Below, piece by piece: positions 36,400-49,266 of a stretch of 64,000 bases of DNA (position 1 is its first letter; every line of letters begins with the position of its first letter). The DNA comes from Cristatella mucedo (Eukaryota; Bryozoa; Phylactolaemata; Cristatellidae), in NCBI GenBank assembly GCA_009760855.2, contig WPIO01000086.1, positions 186,001 through 250,000 on the forward strand, in the 5' to 3' direction. Made by a program: the position numbers and the translations under genes. Below the pieces are notes generated by a model. The model did not search any database and was not told where the DNA came from. It worked only from the letters and a program-made list of their open reading frames with translations.

Positions 36400-37720
36400 T
36401 GGGCTTAAAATTATTACAGAAAACCTTAAGTTTAGCCATTAGCAGACGTTCCAATCGTTTGGTATTTCTAGCTTTGTCTCACCACTCAGCAACCTCCCCC
36501 ACATGCTTCATTGTGAATCTCTCTAACTTTGTGGTCATCTGGCATGTTATAACTCCCATGGCCCAACTTAACTATTGAAAAGAATACACTTTCATTGCTA
36601 AATAAATGTCTGGCAATAAGCGACCTTATTTTTTGAAAGTGGTCTCACTACCTACCCATCTTACCTGAAACTTGGCTACATTCGTTAAACTGCCCGACAC
36701 TTAAGGACGCAACCCGACTGGTTTCTCACTTTTTTTCACACCCCTAGATCAATCCAAAACGGAGGTTAAGTTATTATTGTGCGCTGAAATTAAAATTCGA
36801 GCCATTCGCAGTACCCTGAAAGCAGTCCTTAAATAGATTGTCTTGATTTCATCCGAAAACAAGCTACCTAAGGTGGCACTAGTCTACTGCCCGCCAGGTA
36901 ACAAATCCCATTCTATCTCAGGTTTATCCGATTTCATTTCAATTCTGTGCACAATAGATAAATCCTTTCTTGTTATAAGTAATTTCAAAATTAACTTCGA
37001 TCACTTACCTGACGTCTTCAGCACCTACATTTTTTGTATTGACTGACTCATTGTCTCTTTTGGCTCATGGGCATGGCCGAACTCACATCAAGGGTCTAGC
37101 ACTCGACCAAATTTGCTTATGAAAAAGCACTTTTTTCATAGACAATTGCCAAATCCTTCAAAAACTGACCACATGCAGACCTCTTTAAACGGCCTGTTTC
37201 TGCCTCCTTCTCCTCTAAACTCACCTGTGAATCGCGAAATTTCAAGGCCCTTGACATTGATCCTGTCCATGCAATAATATCTCCCTGGCCTCTGCTGCTC
37301 AGTAGCCTCTTCGATTGGTCACAATTGGTTGACAGCTACAACACGAGGCTAGCGGACATGGTGGTCGTGTTTGCCACTCTGACTAAAATTATGCCCACTG
37401 TAGAGCCTCTGGGCCCTCTGGGAGTTGGCCCATGGCTTACCACAGACATAAAACCACCTAGGTTCTACCAAGCCAAAGCTTAAAACAGCTTACCCAAGAT
37501 CAGGACTGACTGTCCATCGAGAGATATACATGGACTACTGGGAATCTTACTAATCGATCATAGCAAGGGCCAAGACTAGCTTTTTAAAAACATTGCTAAA
37601 TTGCAGATGCACGATGTAAAAATGCTGATAACGATTAACCTTCTGCACAATCACTCCCAGATTAGGCCTTACCGGATGACCTCTGTGATCATCCAGCTAA
37701 TCGCCTCTCTCAATTATTTG
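36400..37720 (+). mobile_element. L2-A endonuclease region
   Basis: Forward sequence corresponding to the endonuclease and linker region. A 67-codon frame at 36843-37046 reads SSENKLPKVALVYCPPG and FLVISNFKINFDHLPDVF. These parallel APENKLPIVAVVYQPPG and FLVIDDFYVHFNALSDAF in the reverse copy at 41.5-42.3 kb. It is dead. Confidence 0.8.
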
Positions 37721-37734
37721 TCCAGAAGCGAGAT

Positions 37735-38605
37735 AATACTAATAATAATAATACTAATAATACTGCACTTGATAAAGCGCCCTAAGAGAACTCAATCTCA
37801 TGCTAGGTACTTCAAATTTTCTGCAAAGGAAATGCGATTGAATCGTGAGAGTTATCATGCTTGATAAATAACATGAACGACGTGGTTAGGGTTGACGAGC
37901 ACAGAGTCACCATGCAAGTGTGGTTACTTGCAACATGCACAGTCTCAGCATGCTTAAGCACATAAATAACGATACATAGACCCACTAAGTGCTAAACCTA
38001 AATGCGTTTTCTTAGGTTGTTTTTAAATGTGATGAAGTCAGGGGATGTCGCAAGTCGGGAGGGATTTCCAGGCTTTGGGAGCATACGAACTAAATGCATG
38101 GTCTCCAAAGGATTTGAGGTTTGTACGAGGTAATGGTAAACAGTTAGATTCCGGAAAGTGGGTGGTACGATCCTTGGCCTGGTGGGGGAGTAGATCTGAG
38201 AGATAGGCTTCAGCCAAAGAATAATGTGACTTAAAACAGAGCGACACAACTTTGAATTAAATCCGTTGCTTGACTGGCAGCTAGTGCCGATCGGCGAGAG
38301 TGGTGTGATGTGGCAACTTCAACGTTCACGACAGACATGCATAGCTGCTGAGTTGTAATCACAAGCTGTAATCGCCTTATTGCACATGAGGGTAGGCCAG
38401 TAACCAGCTAGTTACAGAAATCAAGTCGGGATTTCGCCTATGCATACGCCGATTTTGATGTGGTATCATTATCTGAACAATTCGGAATGTGAGAAATGTT
38501 ATGAAGCTGAAAGTAGGAACATTTGAGTTTGGAGCTGATGCTCTCGTCAAACATTTGGTCACTTTATAGCATGACATGTAGAGTTCGAGCTGAATCAACA
38601 GGAGT
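37735..38605 (-). mobile_element. L2-A RT C-terminus and tail
   Basis: Reverse copy with ATT repeats and hairpin at 37740-37810. Its frames carry PRTNLKSFGDHAFSSYAPKAW. It is joined head to head at about 38605-38616 to the forward copy that follows. Confidence 0.85.
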
Positions 38606-38615
38606 GTGATATCCA

Positions 38616-40172
38616 CTCCTATCAAAGACATTCGAACGGGTCGTGGCTGACCAGCTGAACTCGTATATCGAAACCTCATACCTTGCTAATAGGTTCCAGT
38701 CTGGCTTTAGAGCTATTCACTCCACAGAGTCAGCATTGCTTCGGGTACACAACAACCTACTTAGGAATGCAGACATGGGTAGAGTGTCTCTGCTTGTTTT
38801 GCTTGATCTTTCGGCAGCTTTAGATACCATCGATCACAAAGTTCTTCTAGAGCGCCTCTCATCTCGCCTGGGCATCACTGGCACTGAGCTGCAGTGGTTC
38901 ATGTCCTATCTCAGTGAGAGACTCCAGAGAATTGACGTGAATGGACGAAGATTATCTGAAGTACTTCTGAAATATGTAGTAGCTCAGGGCTCAGTGCTAG
39001 GTCCGGTTCCTTTCACGGTTTATAATCTGCCTCTTGCTGATGTGATTGCCAAGCTTAATCAAGGCTTTCACTTCTGTGCGGATGACACTCAGTTGTACCT
39101 TTGCTTTGATCCCTCACAGCCTTCGAGCACTTAAAATTCTCTAAACTCACTGGCTGCATGCATTGATGACATCCGCACATGGACGGCAGCAAATTTTCCA
39201 AAAGTTAACGATGATAAAACTAACTTACTAGTTGTGGGCAAACCCAGTGTGATTCAGACATTGGAAAGGCTGACTCTCAAAAATAGCTCTGCCAGCATAT
39301 CTCCAGTTGAATCAGCTCGAAATCTAGGTGTCATATTCCAAAGCGACCTCTCGTTAGACGACCATATCAGCTCCACAGTCAAATCCACCTATTTTCAGCT
39401 TCAAAACATTGCTAAAATTCGGGCTTGTTTTGATAAAGATACCACGTCCGAGTTGGTCCATGCATTCGCGACATCCCGTCTCGACTTCTGCAACTCACTG
39501 CTTACTGGCCTATCAGCATGTGCTATCAGGCGATTGCAGCTGGTGCAAAACTCTACAGCTAGGCTTGTCTGTCGTCAGCGTCGCAGTTGCCACATTACTC
39601 CACTTCTCGCCGACCTGCACTGGCTACCAGTCAAGCAACGGATTGACTTCAAGGTTTTGTCACTCACTTTTAGGTCCCTTCATTCTATGGCTCCAGCCTA
39701 TCTGTCAGATATACTACCCCATCAGGCTAAGCATCGTACCACCAGCTTTTCGGAATCCAACAGTCTAGAAATACCTCGTACAAACCTTAAACCCTATGGA
39801 GACCATGCATTTAGTTCATATGGTCCCAAAGCCTGGAATTCCCTCCCGACCTCCGTCAGAACATCCCCTGACCTGACCACATTAAAAAAAAACTAAAATA
39901 TACCTATTTAGGACAGCATTTAGTGGGTCCCTGTGATTCGTCCTTGATTCGCTTGTGCGTGCTGACACCGTGCATGCTGCCACTAACCACATTTGCATGC
40001 TGACCCTGTGCATGTCACCCCTAACCATATTATTCATTTCGTTTGTTTTCAAGCATGATTTTACTTACCATTCAATTGCATTTCACTTTACAGTAAATGT
40101 AAAGCGCCTAGAGAGAGATTAAGTTCTCTGAGGGCGCTTTATCAAGTGAATTATTATTGTTATTATTATTAT
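38616..40172 (+). mobile_element. L2-A copy, RT to 3' tail
   Basis: One of the two best-preserved copies. It starts in early RT (YQRHSNGSWLTS-like, near 38620) and runs to an intact hairpin (40098-40140) and (ATT)n. It is 5'-truncated and has lost the endonuclease. Confidence 0.95.
38643..39893 (+). pseudogene. L2-A reverse transcriptase, one in-frame stop
   Basis: A single frame over about 417 codons, interrupted only by TAA at 39132-39134. Present in order are FQSGFRAIHSTESALL, LLVLLDLSAALDTIDH (first catalytic Asp), [62 protein letters not shown] and KAWNSLPTSVRTSPDL. The YADD box reads CADD. Other copies have Ser-Thr-Ser at the stop, which indicates a recent mutation. A run of nine A near 39886 shifts the frame and removes the last residues. 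Confidence 0.9.
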
Positions 40173-40404
40173 GCAGGATGAGCCATTTTTATTATCACTC
40201 GAGATCATGAAGTCCATCGCTGCGATGGCCGAATTCTGTCTAGAATACTGTCCCTTGATTCCTTGCAGCACCTCAATGTATACACTCACGCGGGTCAGTA
40301 GTGACCTAGTCCAGAAGTTTATGGCCCAAATAAATAAGACAAGTCCTCGGAATACTATTTTAACTGTCCTGCTTCTGTGTTCAATTGAATTTCCTCTGCC
40401 ATAA
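40171..40404 (+). other. Unplaced 77-codon frame between two L2-A tails
   Basis: This open frame lies exactly between a forward and a reverse L2-A 3' end. It has three Cys but no recognised domain or signal peptide. It is probably the surviving target sequence, open by chance. Confidence 0.25.
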
Positions 40405-42540
40405 CAATAATAAACCTAATAAAGCGCCCTCAGACGACACAATGTTATTTATGTGCTTAACATTTGCTGCAAAGGGAAACGCGATTGAATGGTGAGTATA
40501 ATCATGCTTGATAAACAACACCAATAACATGGTAAGGGGTAATATGCACAGGGTCAGCTTACAAATGCGGTTCATGGCAGCATGCAAAGTGTCAGCACCC
40601 ACACGAACGTCAAGGACGAATCTCATGGACCCACTAAATCCTGTCATCAATAGGTGTTCTGATATGTCCTTTTTAAATTTCTCAAGTCAGGAGATATACT
40701 GAAGCAAGTCGGGATGGAGTTCCAGGCTTTAGGAGCGTACGAACTAAATGCAAGGTCTCAATAGCATTTGAGGTTTGTACGACTGTTTGATTCCGGAAAG
40801 CAGGTGGTACGATGCTTGGCCTGGTGGGGGAGTAGATGTGACAGATAGGCTGGTGCGAAAAATAGAGTGACCTAAAACTGAGAGACAAAACTTTGAAGTC
40901 AACCAGTTGCTTGACTGGTATCCGGTAAAGGTCGGCGATAAGTGGTGTGATATTGCCACTGCTATGTTCAAGATAAACAAGAATATTTGTATCCTTATCA
41001 AAACATACCCAAATTTAGCAATTTTACGGAGCTGAAATTAGGCAGCTTTGACAGTGTAGCTGATGTGGTCGTCTAACGAGAGGTCACTGTGGAATATGAC
41101 ACTTTGATTTCGAGATGATTCAACCGGAGGTATGCTCACTGAGCATAGACTTGGCCATTGGTAGGATCGAGGGTTACAACCTACAGCAGTCTTCATATGC
41201 CTGTCGATGGAAAGTCGGTGCAGATCTTTTGTTTGCTTTTTCAAGCTTGAGCTTAGTAGACCTGGCTAGTTTGAAGTCTCTAGTAAACCATCTGGGTGAG
41301 GGCACTTAGTCAGTGCACTTAGTCAGAGGTACAAACTCGTCGACCTTGTCAGCTAGTGTCGTGCTGCAGCTATCGACCAATGATGTCAGATCAGAGGGAG
41401 GACAGAGCAGCAGAGGCGAAGAGGTGAAGCATAGGTTCTCACCTGCACAGCATCGATGTCAAGGGACTAGAGTTTTCGCGATTCGCAAGTTATTTTAGAG
41501 GAGGACGTCGGCACACACTGTAGATTGAATGACATTTGCATGTTGTCAGATAAGCAGGATTCGGTCATGATCGGTGCTGATAATGTGCAGGGATATGAGG
41601 AAATCGGGTCTTAGTGTGTCAGCCTTGGTGTGAGTATGGCCGTTCACATGACCCACAAGGGACAATGAGTCAGTCAATGCACGAAATTCAGTGCAGAAGG
41701 CGTCAGATAATGCATTGAAGTGAACGTAGAAATCATCTATAACGAGGAAGGATCGATTACTTGCACTCAGAATCGACATGAGATTGGAGAAATCTGAGAT
41801 ATAAGGATGATTTGGTACCTGGTGGCTGATAGACTACTGCAACTATCGGTAGTTTGTTTTCGGGTGCGACCAAGACAGCTGATTCAAAAGACTGTTTCGA
41901 GGGTAAATCACATGGCTTGAAATTGAATTTTGAGCGTACGATAACAGCAACTCCATCTCCAGTTTCAATAGATCTAGGACTGTGAAAGAACGCGAAAGCA
42001 GTTGGGCTGCCGTCTTTAGTTGTCAGGCAGTTAAGCGATTTTAGCCAAGTTTCAGTTATGGCAAGCAGGTCGATACCACTTTCAAAAATAAGGTAGCTTA
42101 TTACCAGAGGTTTATTTTCCATTGAGCGAGGGTTCCAAAGGTAAGAATTAAGTCTTGTTGATGGAGTTATAACAGGCCCGATGACTACTAAGTTAGAGAG
42201 ATTCGCAGTGACGTATGTGGGGCACTGTACTGTGTGGTTCGAGACACTATTTGGAATACCACAAGAGGAGGTATTCAGCTCCCAGTTGCAGCCCAACGAG
42301 TGGCATCTGAGCTGGCGGTTCTGTTAATGCATAGTTCATGAATGTTACCAATAGCATCACTATCTATGAATGCATTCGATGTAAGATGACGAAGCGCTAA
42401 CAGCTGCATAAAATGAAAACTTAAATGCAGGTTACCAGCCGCAGGCATAGCTAAGGCAGTTACCAGTTTCTGAGACCCAGCAACCTGAACATTTCCGAAG
42501 GCGCATAACTTCTTAGGCTCCACGGTCGAATAACAATCAG
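40405..42540 (-). mobile_element. L2-A copy with internal deletion (tail, RT end, endonuclease)
   Basis: Reverse copy. Hairpin and tail lie at 40405-40470, and the RT C-terminus runs to about 41140. It then jumps directly to the endonuclease region (41160-42300) and sequence upstream of it. The RT core is missing. The 5' limit near 42540 is uncertain. Confidence 0.85.
41546..42296 (-). pseudogene. L2-A APE-type endonuclease, broken
   Basis: Apurinic-endonuclease-like domain, which nicks target DNA to prime reverse transcription. Two overlapping minus-strand frames (41757-42296 and 41546-41779) carry, in order, SYLWNPRSMENKPLV, DLLAITETWLKSL (with the catalytic Glu), ETGDGVAVIVRSK, VAVVYQPPG, FLVIDDFYVHFNALSDAF (GDFN-like, with Gly lost) and THTKADTLRPDF. 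A frameshift near 41770 separates the frames. It is the best endonuclease copy in the window. Confidence 0.85.
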
Positions 42541-42689
42541 AATAACTTTAAATAGAAATTAGCTGTATCGACCTGTATACCATGTTCACAATAACTTCGG
42601 TTTTCGGAAGAATTCTGCAACAAACATGAACGCTTACGAGAGTGTTCTATGTTGCCAGGCGAGAAAGCCATGCATAAGTAACAACTTTA

Positions 42690-44365
42690 ATGTGTCATTA
42701 TCCTCCGGTTGTGACCCCGCCCCTTTGAGAAAAATATGCAATCCGGCCACTTTTTAAGAAAGCTACATTAAACCAAGAGAACTTGAGCAACTGCCTTCCA
42801 ATCTCATAACTACCATTCCTACCGAAGGCAGTAGAACTAGTCGTGGCAGTCCAGTTATACTCATATATTAAAACTTCAAACCTCTCTACTAAAGTGCAGT
42901 ATTGTGTTAAAGCTAATTCATTAGCTGAGTAAGCGTTGCTTAGGGTGCACAACGACCTACTTAGGAAGGCAGACATGGGTTATGTATTTCTGTGTCGTCT
43001 GGCTCGATCTTTCGGCAGCTTTTGATACTATTTATCACCAAGTTCGTCTTGAGTTCCTCTCATCTCACCTGGAGATCGCTAGCACTGCTCTGAAATATTT
43101 CTGGTACTATCTCAGTAGGAGCCTCTAGAGTATTGATGTGAAGGGACAAAGATCATCCGAGGTACCTCTGAAATATGGGGTCCCTCAGGGTTCCCTGCTA
43201 GGTCCGGTTTTTTACACGGGTTATAAGTTTAGGCATTAGGAGACGTTCCACTCGTCTGGTATTCCTAGCTTTGTCTCACTATTCCTAGCTTCCCTCTGGC
43301 CGATGTGCATGCATTGCACATTCTAGGTTTTCAATTCTCTTCGGATGACACTTGGTAGGACCATTGCTTTCATTCCTTCCTGCCTTCAAGAACCCGCATT
43401 CTCTTTAATCCCATGCGGCATGTATTGATAACACCTACACGTGGATGGCAGCAGCCAATTTTCATATATTAAATGCTGCTAAACTAACTTAGTATTTATG
43501 GGAGAACTAAGTGTAATTTTGAAATTGGAAATGCCAACTGTCAAAGTCGGCTCTGATAGCATATATCTTGTAGAATATGCACAAAATCAGGCGTCATGTA
43601 CCAAAGTGACCTTTTGTCAGACGATCACATCGGCTCCACAATCAAGTCTGCCTACTTTCAGCTAAGCAGAACTGCTAAACTTGGGCTTTTTTAGATAATG
43701 ATATCACACCTAAGTCTGTCCACAAATTCGCGATATCCCGTCTTCACTTCTGTAACTCACTGCTTGCCGGCCTATCGGCACCTGCAATCAGTGCCACATC
43801 ACACAACTTCTCGCCCACCTGCACCAGCTACCAGTCAAGCAACAGATCAACTTCAATGTTAGTCGCTCATTCTTGGGTCTAAACATTCTTTGGCTCCAGC
43901 GTTTCTATCAGATCTACCCCCTCGCCAAGCCAAACATCATACCATCAGCTTTTCGGAAAATAACTGCTTACTTATACCTCGTACAAAGCTAAAATCCTTG
44001 GGAGACCGTTCTTTGAATTCGTATGCTTTGAAAGCATGAAGCTCACTCCCGACTTGCTTCACATTTGCTGACTTGACCACATTTCAAAGGAAATAAATAA
44101 CCTACCTATTTATGACAGCAGTTATTTGGTCCCTGTAATACGTCCTTTATGGGCCATTGTGTGTTAAAACAGAGCGTGCTGCCACTAACCACACTTGCAT
44201 GCTAACCCTGTGCCTTTCACCAATAACAAAATTAGTTTTATTATTTATCAAGCGTGATACCACTCACCATTGTATCGTGTTTCCTTTGTTGAAAATGTAA
44301 TGCGCCTAGAAATAGATGGAAGTCTCTGAGGGCGATTTATCAAGTGCTTTGGTAGTATTAAAAGG
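42690..44365 (+). mobile_element. L2-A copy, RT to 3' tail, with a misplaced segment
   Basis: Forward copy, much decayed. It shows GATCTTTCGGCAGCTTTTGA near 43008 (catalytic Asp region), HQL-PVKQ near 43830 and a hairpin and tail ending near 44365. About 55 bases at 43226-43282 come from a different part of the element. Confidence 0.85.
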
Positions 44366-45355
44366 CTCTTTTACACTGGGACATGAGATTTGTGCTGAGG
44401 TCATGGGTGATGCATATTTATTTTCTTATTGAGTAAGAGCACCAAGCAATTATTAGAGATTCCCCTGAACTTGCTTACCATGAGAATAAATGTGCAAGCT
44501 TATTTTTATTTGTAGCTAAGTAGCGCCAATAAATGAACAAATAAGTCACTCAAATGCATAGGTGTTAAGGCAAAGAGTTAGCTGCAAGTCGCTACTATTG
44601 CCATTTTTGTAAATCTTGAGTGCTCGGATTGATTGCACATTACTCACGTTTTTCCTCGAAAAGATGGCCTCAGCCATATCGAGAATGAATAGGTAAGCAA
44701 CATTGATTTCCATCTACATTTGTTGATTACATGCCGGTATTTTCTTTTTGTGAAGTTGTAGTTAGGGCAAACTTTAATCCTAGCTCTTTTTATGTCTAAA
44801 GTAAAAGCTGGGTAATGTTGATGTGAGCATGCAGAGCAGTTTTTCGGAAGACTTTGTTCATTTGAAGTCCTGTTTGTCTTACAATGTCGCTTTAAATCAG
44901 AGATGAGAACGAGCAAACTAGATCCGCTGGCAGGAGCGAGTCTAAAAATTTATTGTGATTCAACAAAGATATCTTTGTAGTCTGAAATGGTCTGAGGTAT
45001 ATGCATGTTTGCTGTTTGTTGGCGAATGGATTACAACCTGTAGCACCCATACGCTTCTGATCCTGTCGAGCATTGAGCGACAGCGAAGATGCTTGGCAGA
45101 ACATTTTAGCAGTGTTAACAGTTTCACAAATCTGACCTTAAATTAGGCCAAAAGGGTAAACCAGTAACCAATCGTAATATTTAGATACTTAAATTTAAGC
45201 ATCAGCTGGCTAACATTATTTAAATAATAAATATGTTGAGATCAGTAAGGGAGGACATCAGGAACTGAGTACAGAAAGCATAAATTAATTTAATAGCTTT
45301 TTTCCCGGTTAACCTAATCGAATCGTCATTATCGCTGATGGTATGCTTCCTTTGA
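44366..45355. other. No recognised gene
   Basis: Minus-strand frames at 44644-44916 (90 codons, six Cys) and 44892-45104 (70 codons) overlap, are in different frames and have no recognisable family. They could be remnants of one reading frame. I see no splice or promoter evidence. Confidence 0.35.
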
Positions 45356-45358
<3 letters not shown>

Positions 45359-45412
<54 letters not shown>

Positions 45413-45474
45413 ACACACGCGCACACACACACACACACATAAACTCACAAGCACACACACACATACACACACAT
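45359..45474. repeat. (CA)n microsatellite
   Basis: A nearly pure CA run of about 50 bases, followed by interrupted CA blocks to 45474. Confidence 0.97.
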
Positions 45475-45555
45475 TGATTTTTACTTGCTGTAGTCAGAAG
45501 ATTTTTTAATAAATTGCCAGATTCGAGTTAAAGCAGCCGAAAATCCTTGAGTTTA

Positions 45556-46510
45556 AACATTGATCGTGAACGATCCCTACATTGAAGAGCCCATAGAGGA
45601 TCGGAAACGTAAAGAAAAACTCTTAAATTTTATCTAACTCGCACGAGCATTGATAGACAGCCGATCAGCTCTGAGAGATTCATTGGGTAAAATTAATTCT
45701 TTTAAGAGAAGGCAACAATTTGTCCCGCTTGACTTTGCTGGAAGCAAGCATAATAGACGATGCAGAAAGTGAGGTGCACTATTTTAAGGATATTTTAGAA
45801 TGCTTTAGATTGTGAGCAGACGCGGCCAAAAGTATTCAGGCATATTTCATTGTAATTTTTTGTCGTTCATTTTTCGCACTTAATGATAGTATATAACTGC
45901 ATCCATATTATTTTTTAGTCAGCCTGAAAAAATTTATGAACCTCCAATGGCAAATATTGCTTAAAAATATCAGTCCACTGCTTCGAGTGCAAGGAGCTGA
46001 AAAAAATACTAGCTGATTTACCTCTGTTGTTTAACTCACATTTTTCGCATGTTGGTTGTCTTTTTTTACCGATTCTCAGAAAGGGTATTGAAAAGTTCGG
46101 GAAAAACAGACGCCGAGTTAACTCAAGACGCAAAACCTAAAATGGATAAATAGAGAAGCTAATTCTTAGCAGTGCTTGAAAATTAGCTCGGCCAGAAAGA
46201 GTTGACAATGGATGAGACAAATGGAGGGAGAAAGTATTCGAAGGTTCTATCAGCCTTGTTTCTGTAGCTTTTAGCTCCATTTAGACAATGAGAATTTCGA
46301 ATTTTCACCTGTGCCTCTCAGATCTCTATCAACCAGAGATGTATTCAGTCGCCGTAAGAGGAAAATGAATATTCTGTATTACGATTTACTAAGATTTCGT
46401 GAGTATACATAGTAAAAGTGCGGATTTTGTATACTTAATAACTAAATTTTGAACTCGTGCTTAGTTATGATTGAGCTTATTCGTTTACTTTTTGGGTTTA
46501 CTACTTAGCT
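45556..46510 (+). other. Possible left part of the AT-rich multi-ORF block
   Basis: A charged, coding-like stretch (about 45570-45770) with one internal TAA includes KLLNFI and SALRDSLGKINSFKRRQQF. Sequence just before the hAT (46475-46510) reads YSFTFWVYYLA and joins in frame to sequence just after it. The link between these two pieces is inference; the middle is too decayed to follow. Confidence 0.35.
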
Positions 46511-49266
46511 CAGGGGTGTCCCACCTTTTTGCCTTGGGGGTCCACATTTAAGAAATTTCAAAGGTCCGGACCCACGTATAAATTGGCGTAGTTGAACACA
46601 TCGGAAAATAAGATCTTAATTTAGTATAACTATTACTGTTATACTTAATAAATAAACCGCAATACAATAGTATTTTTTAGCATAATTATAATTAAAAATA
46701 ATACATAATAAATATTTAATAATGTGTCCTTGAAAAAATGTCGATAGATAGTATGGCAAATCTTTTACTTTTGGATTTTTATTTTAATAACATGAAGACA
46801 TAAACTAATAAAACTTAAAAAATTACATGACAAAGACTCACACAATATTAATGTCTTCGGATTATTTAAATGCCACAGGTATTCAATGTCTTATGCACTG
46901 CAGCCATCAATGAGATATTTAGCATTGTTTCTGTTAGCATAAAAAGTCGACATCTGCTGCAACAGTAGATGTGGCAATTCTAAGGTTTCCTGATAAATGT
47001 TCATCTGTGAGAATAAATCGAGTCTTTGTTTTCACATTTTTCAGTCTTGAAAAAAGCTGTTCACAGCAATATGTGCTGCCAAAAAGTGCAATATACCTGC
47101 AAGCATGTTTGGCTAGGTTAGGAAAAGACTCTGATGAAACATACTGCTTGTAAAAGGTAACAAGGTCATGCTGATCATAAACAGTTTTTTAATTTCTGTC
47201 ATTATTAATGCCAATTAGTTTGAGTTGAAATTCATCAGGAACATCAGAGGAATCGACATTAAATGTATTACTAATCATGTTCATGTCATCGGCATGTTGT
47301 TGGAAATCCTGAAACCTCTCTTCGAATTCATCAACAAGTTTGCTAACAAGAGTGGAGTACTTCATATGAACCAGCATTTCAGGCAATCTTGTTGCTAGTG
47401 TTGTGAAATGTAACAGTTTCTTCTGATCCAAGTGTTTCCGGAAAGGTTTCAGCTTTTGCACAAACGCGACAACACACTAATGCATTTTATGGACCAGTTG
47501 ATCCTTACCTTGGAGTTTGGCATTAAGATCTGCAAGATGTTTGGTCATGTCTACCAAAACATCCAAGTCATTTAATCACTGCTGGTCATCGAGGAAGCCA
47601 ACATATTTTCCCTGTTCTGTCATAAATGTTTCTATTTCGTCCCGGAGTGACCAAAACCAGGCTAACGTGTTAGCCTTACTTTGCCAACGGACTTGGCAGA
47701 AATTAATAACATCACAATGATCTGATCCCAACTCTTCAAGGAAAGCCTGAAATTGTCTGTGGTTTAGCTCACGAGACCTTATCACAGTGACTGTTGAAAC
47801 TACATTGTCCATTACAAGTTGCATGCTCAAGACGTTTGCACATCGCTTTTCTTGGTCGATGATGCAGTGATGACTGACAATTTTGTGAGGTACTAATTTT
47901 ACCATTAAAGATACAAATCCATTGTGTCTACCTGTCATTCAAGGGGCTCCGTCTGTGGTTAAACCAATCAATTTAGTTTCAGGAAGATTACATTTCATGA
48001 GGACCCTTATGACCTGATCCAAAATATCCCTCCCTGTTGTAGTGCCATTCATTGAACATATATCCAACAGTTCTTCGATAATGACACACTTTCCTGTTAC
48101 TCCGCGTACAAACACTGACAGTTGAGCCGTATCCCTATTGTCCGTGCTTTCGTCGAGCGCAAGAGAACAAAATTCGCATTCAGAAAGTCTTTTAGTGAGA
48201 ATTTCTTCTATGTTGGATGCGAGCTCGTCAACTCTTCTCGCAAACGTTTGATGAGAAAGACTGACTTTCTCTACTTCTGACTTCTTTTCTGGAAAGACCA
48301 CACTAGTAAACAGCCTGAGCCATTCCTTAACAAATTCACCGTCGGAATGCTTTCCCCCGCTTAGCTATAGCTTCAGCTATTAAAAAACTTACTTTGGTTG
48401 AAGCCTCAGACTTGTTGCTGACTGCTGTACACAACGACTGCTGTCCGATGAAGCTCTATTTCAACGAGTTCACGAGATCAATTCAAAGTTGACCAGTTGT
48501 ACCTGTCGCCATGCTTTGTTGAAAAATGTCGCTTGACATTGTATTCCTTTGCAACGGCAATTGTTTCTTGGCATATTAGGCATATTATCTTACCGAAGCG
48601 TTCCATTACAAAACAGTCTACAGTCCAAGATGCTTTGAAAATTCTTCCTTCTGAGTCAATTTTTCGTTTTTTGCTAGTATTCACATTCGCCGCCATTTTT
48701 CTCTGTGAAATAAAAAACAGATCAGTTACGAATTGATGTATTTATATTTTATCACAGCAATATCTTAGTATTAGTAAGTAAGTTGAGCCATACACGTTTT
48801 TTGAAAAACCTACTTGACTGATTCCAGTTCGTGCAGCAGCGGCTGAGAAACGGCCCTTTCTTTCTATCCACAGCATGAAACAGTTAATTTCGCTTGCGGA
48901 AGCTTTGTAAATGTGATCGTAATGGTGCCACTATAGCATAAATATATTACCTCTTTACGCCAAAATGTTCACATGAAGGCTAGCAAAATAAATCGATTAT
49001 TTTACCTATACGCGAAAATAGCCATTTGGACACCTTCACGCTTCACGCTCGCGTGAAGTACACCACAGCTCCTTATATCGCCGTGTGTAAAGATTAAAAA
49101 TTAACGAAAAACTTGGAGTGACGAATATTTTTGGGATAACGTTGCGGGCCGTATAGAAGAAAATTCGAAGAAGAGAATAGAAGAACAGAATAGAACAAAA
49201 TAGAAGACGATTCACAACCTCGGCGGGCCGGGTTGTGGCCCGCGGGCCACGTGTTAGACACACCTG
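46511..49266 (-). mobile_element. hAT DNA transposon, 2.76 kb, non-autonomous now
   Basis: The ends match hAT/Charlie terminal repeats: CAGGGGTGTCCCACC at 46511 and, on the other strand, CAGGTGTGTCTAACAC ending at 49266. The subterminal right end is GGCCCGCGGGCC, typical of this group. Flanking octamers ACTTAGCT and CTTTAGGT agree at five of eight positions, fitting a decayed 8-base target duplication. The minus strand encodes a dead transposase. The element sits inside an older reading frame that can be followed on both sides. Confidence 0.9.
46930..48696 (-). pseudogene. hAT transposase, GTF2IRD2/SCAND3-like, broken
   Basis: Would bind the terminal repeats and excise and insert the element. 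From the N-terminus it has a basic KKRKID segment, then a BED-like zinc finger (ICLICQE...KRHFSTKH, 48510-48600). Next is [17 protein letters not shown], then [15 protein letters not shown] with the conserved DESTD (catalytic region), [12 protein letters not shown], and CQVRWQSKANTL. Near 46970-47150 is the hATC dimerisation domain with LFGSTYCCEQLFSRLK and LTDEHLSGNLRIAT. At least two frameshifts lie between 48300 and 48480, and there are in-frame stops at about 47940, 47575, 47465 and 47190. Family length is usually about 550-600 residues, which this would match if unbroken. Confidence 0.9.

Noticed and set aside
42698-42976. A 92-codon minus-strand frame
   Set aside because: It is antisense to forward L2-A early RT.
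45359-45474. A CRISPR-like or regulatory array
   Set aside because: It is a plain CA microsatellite without spacers.
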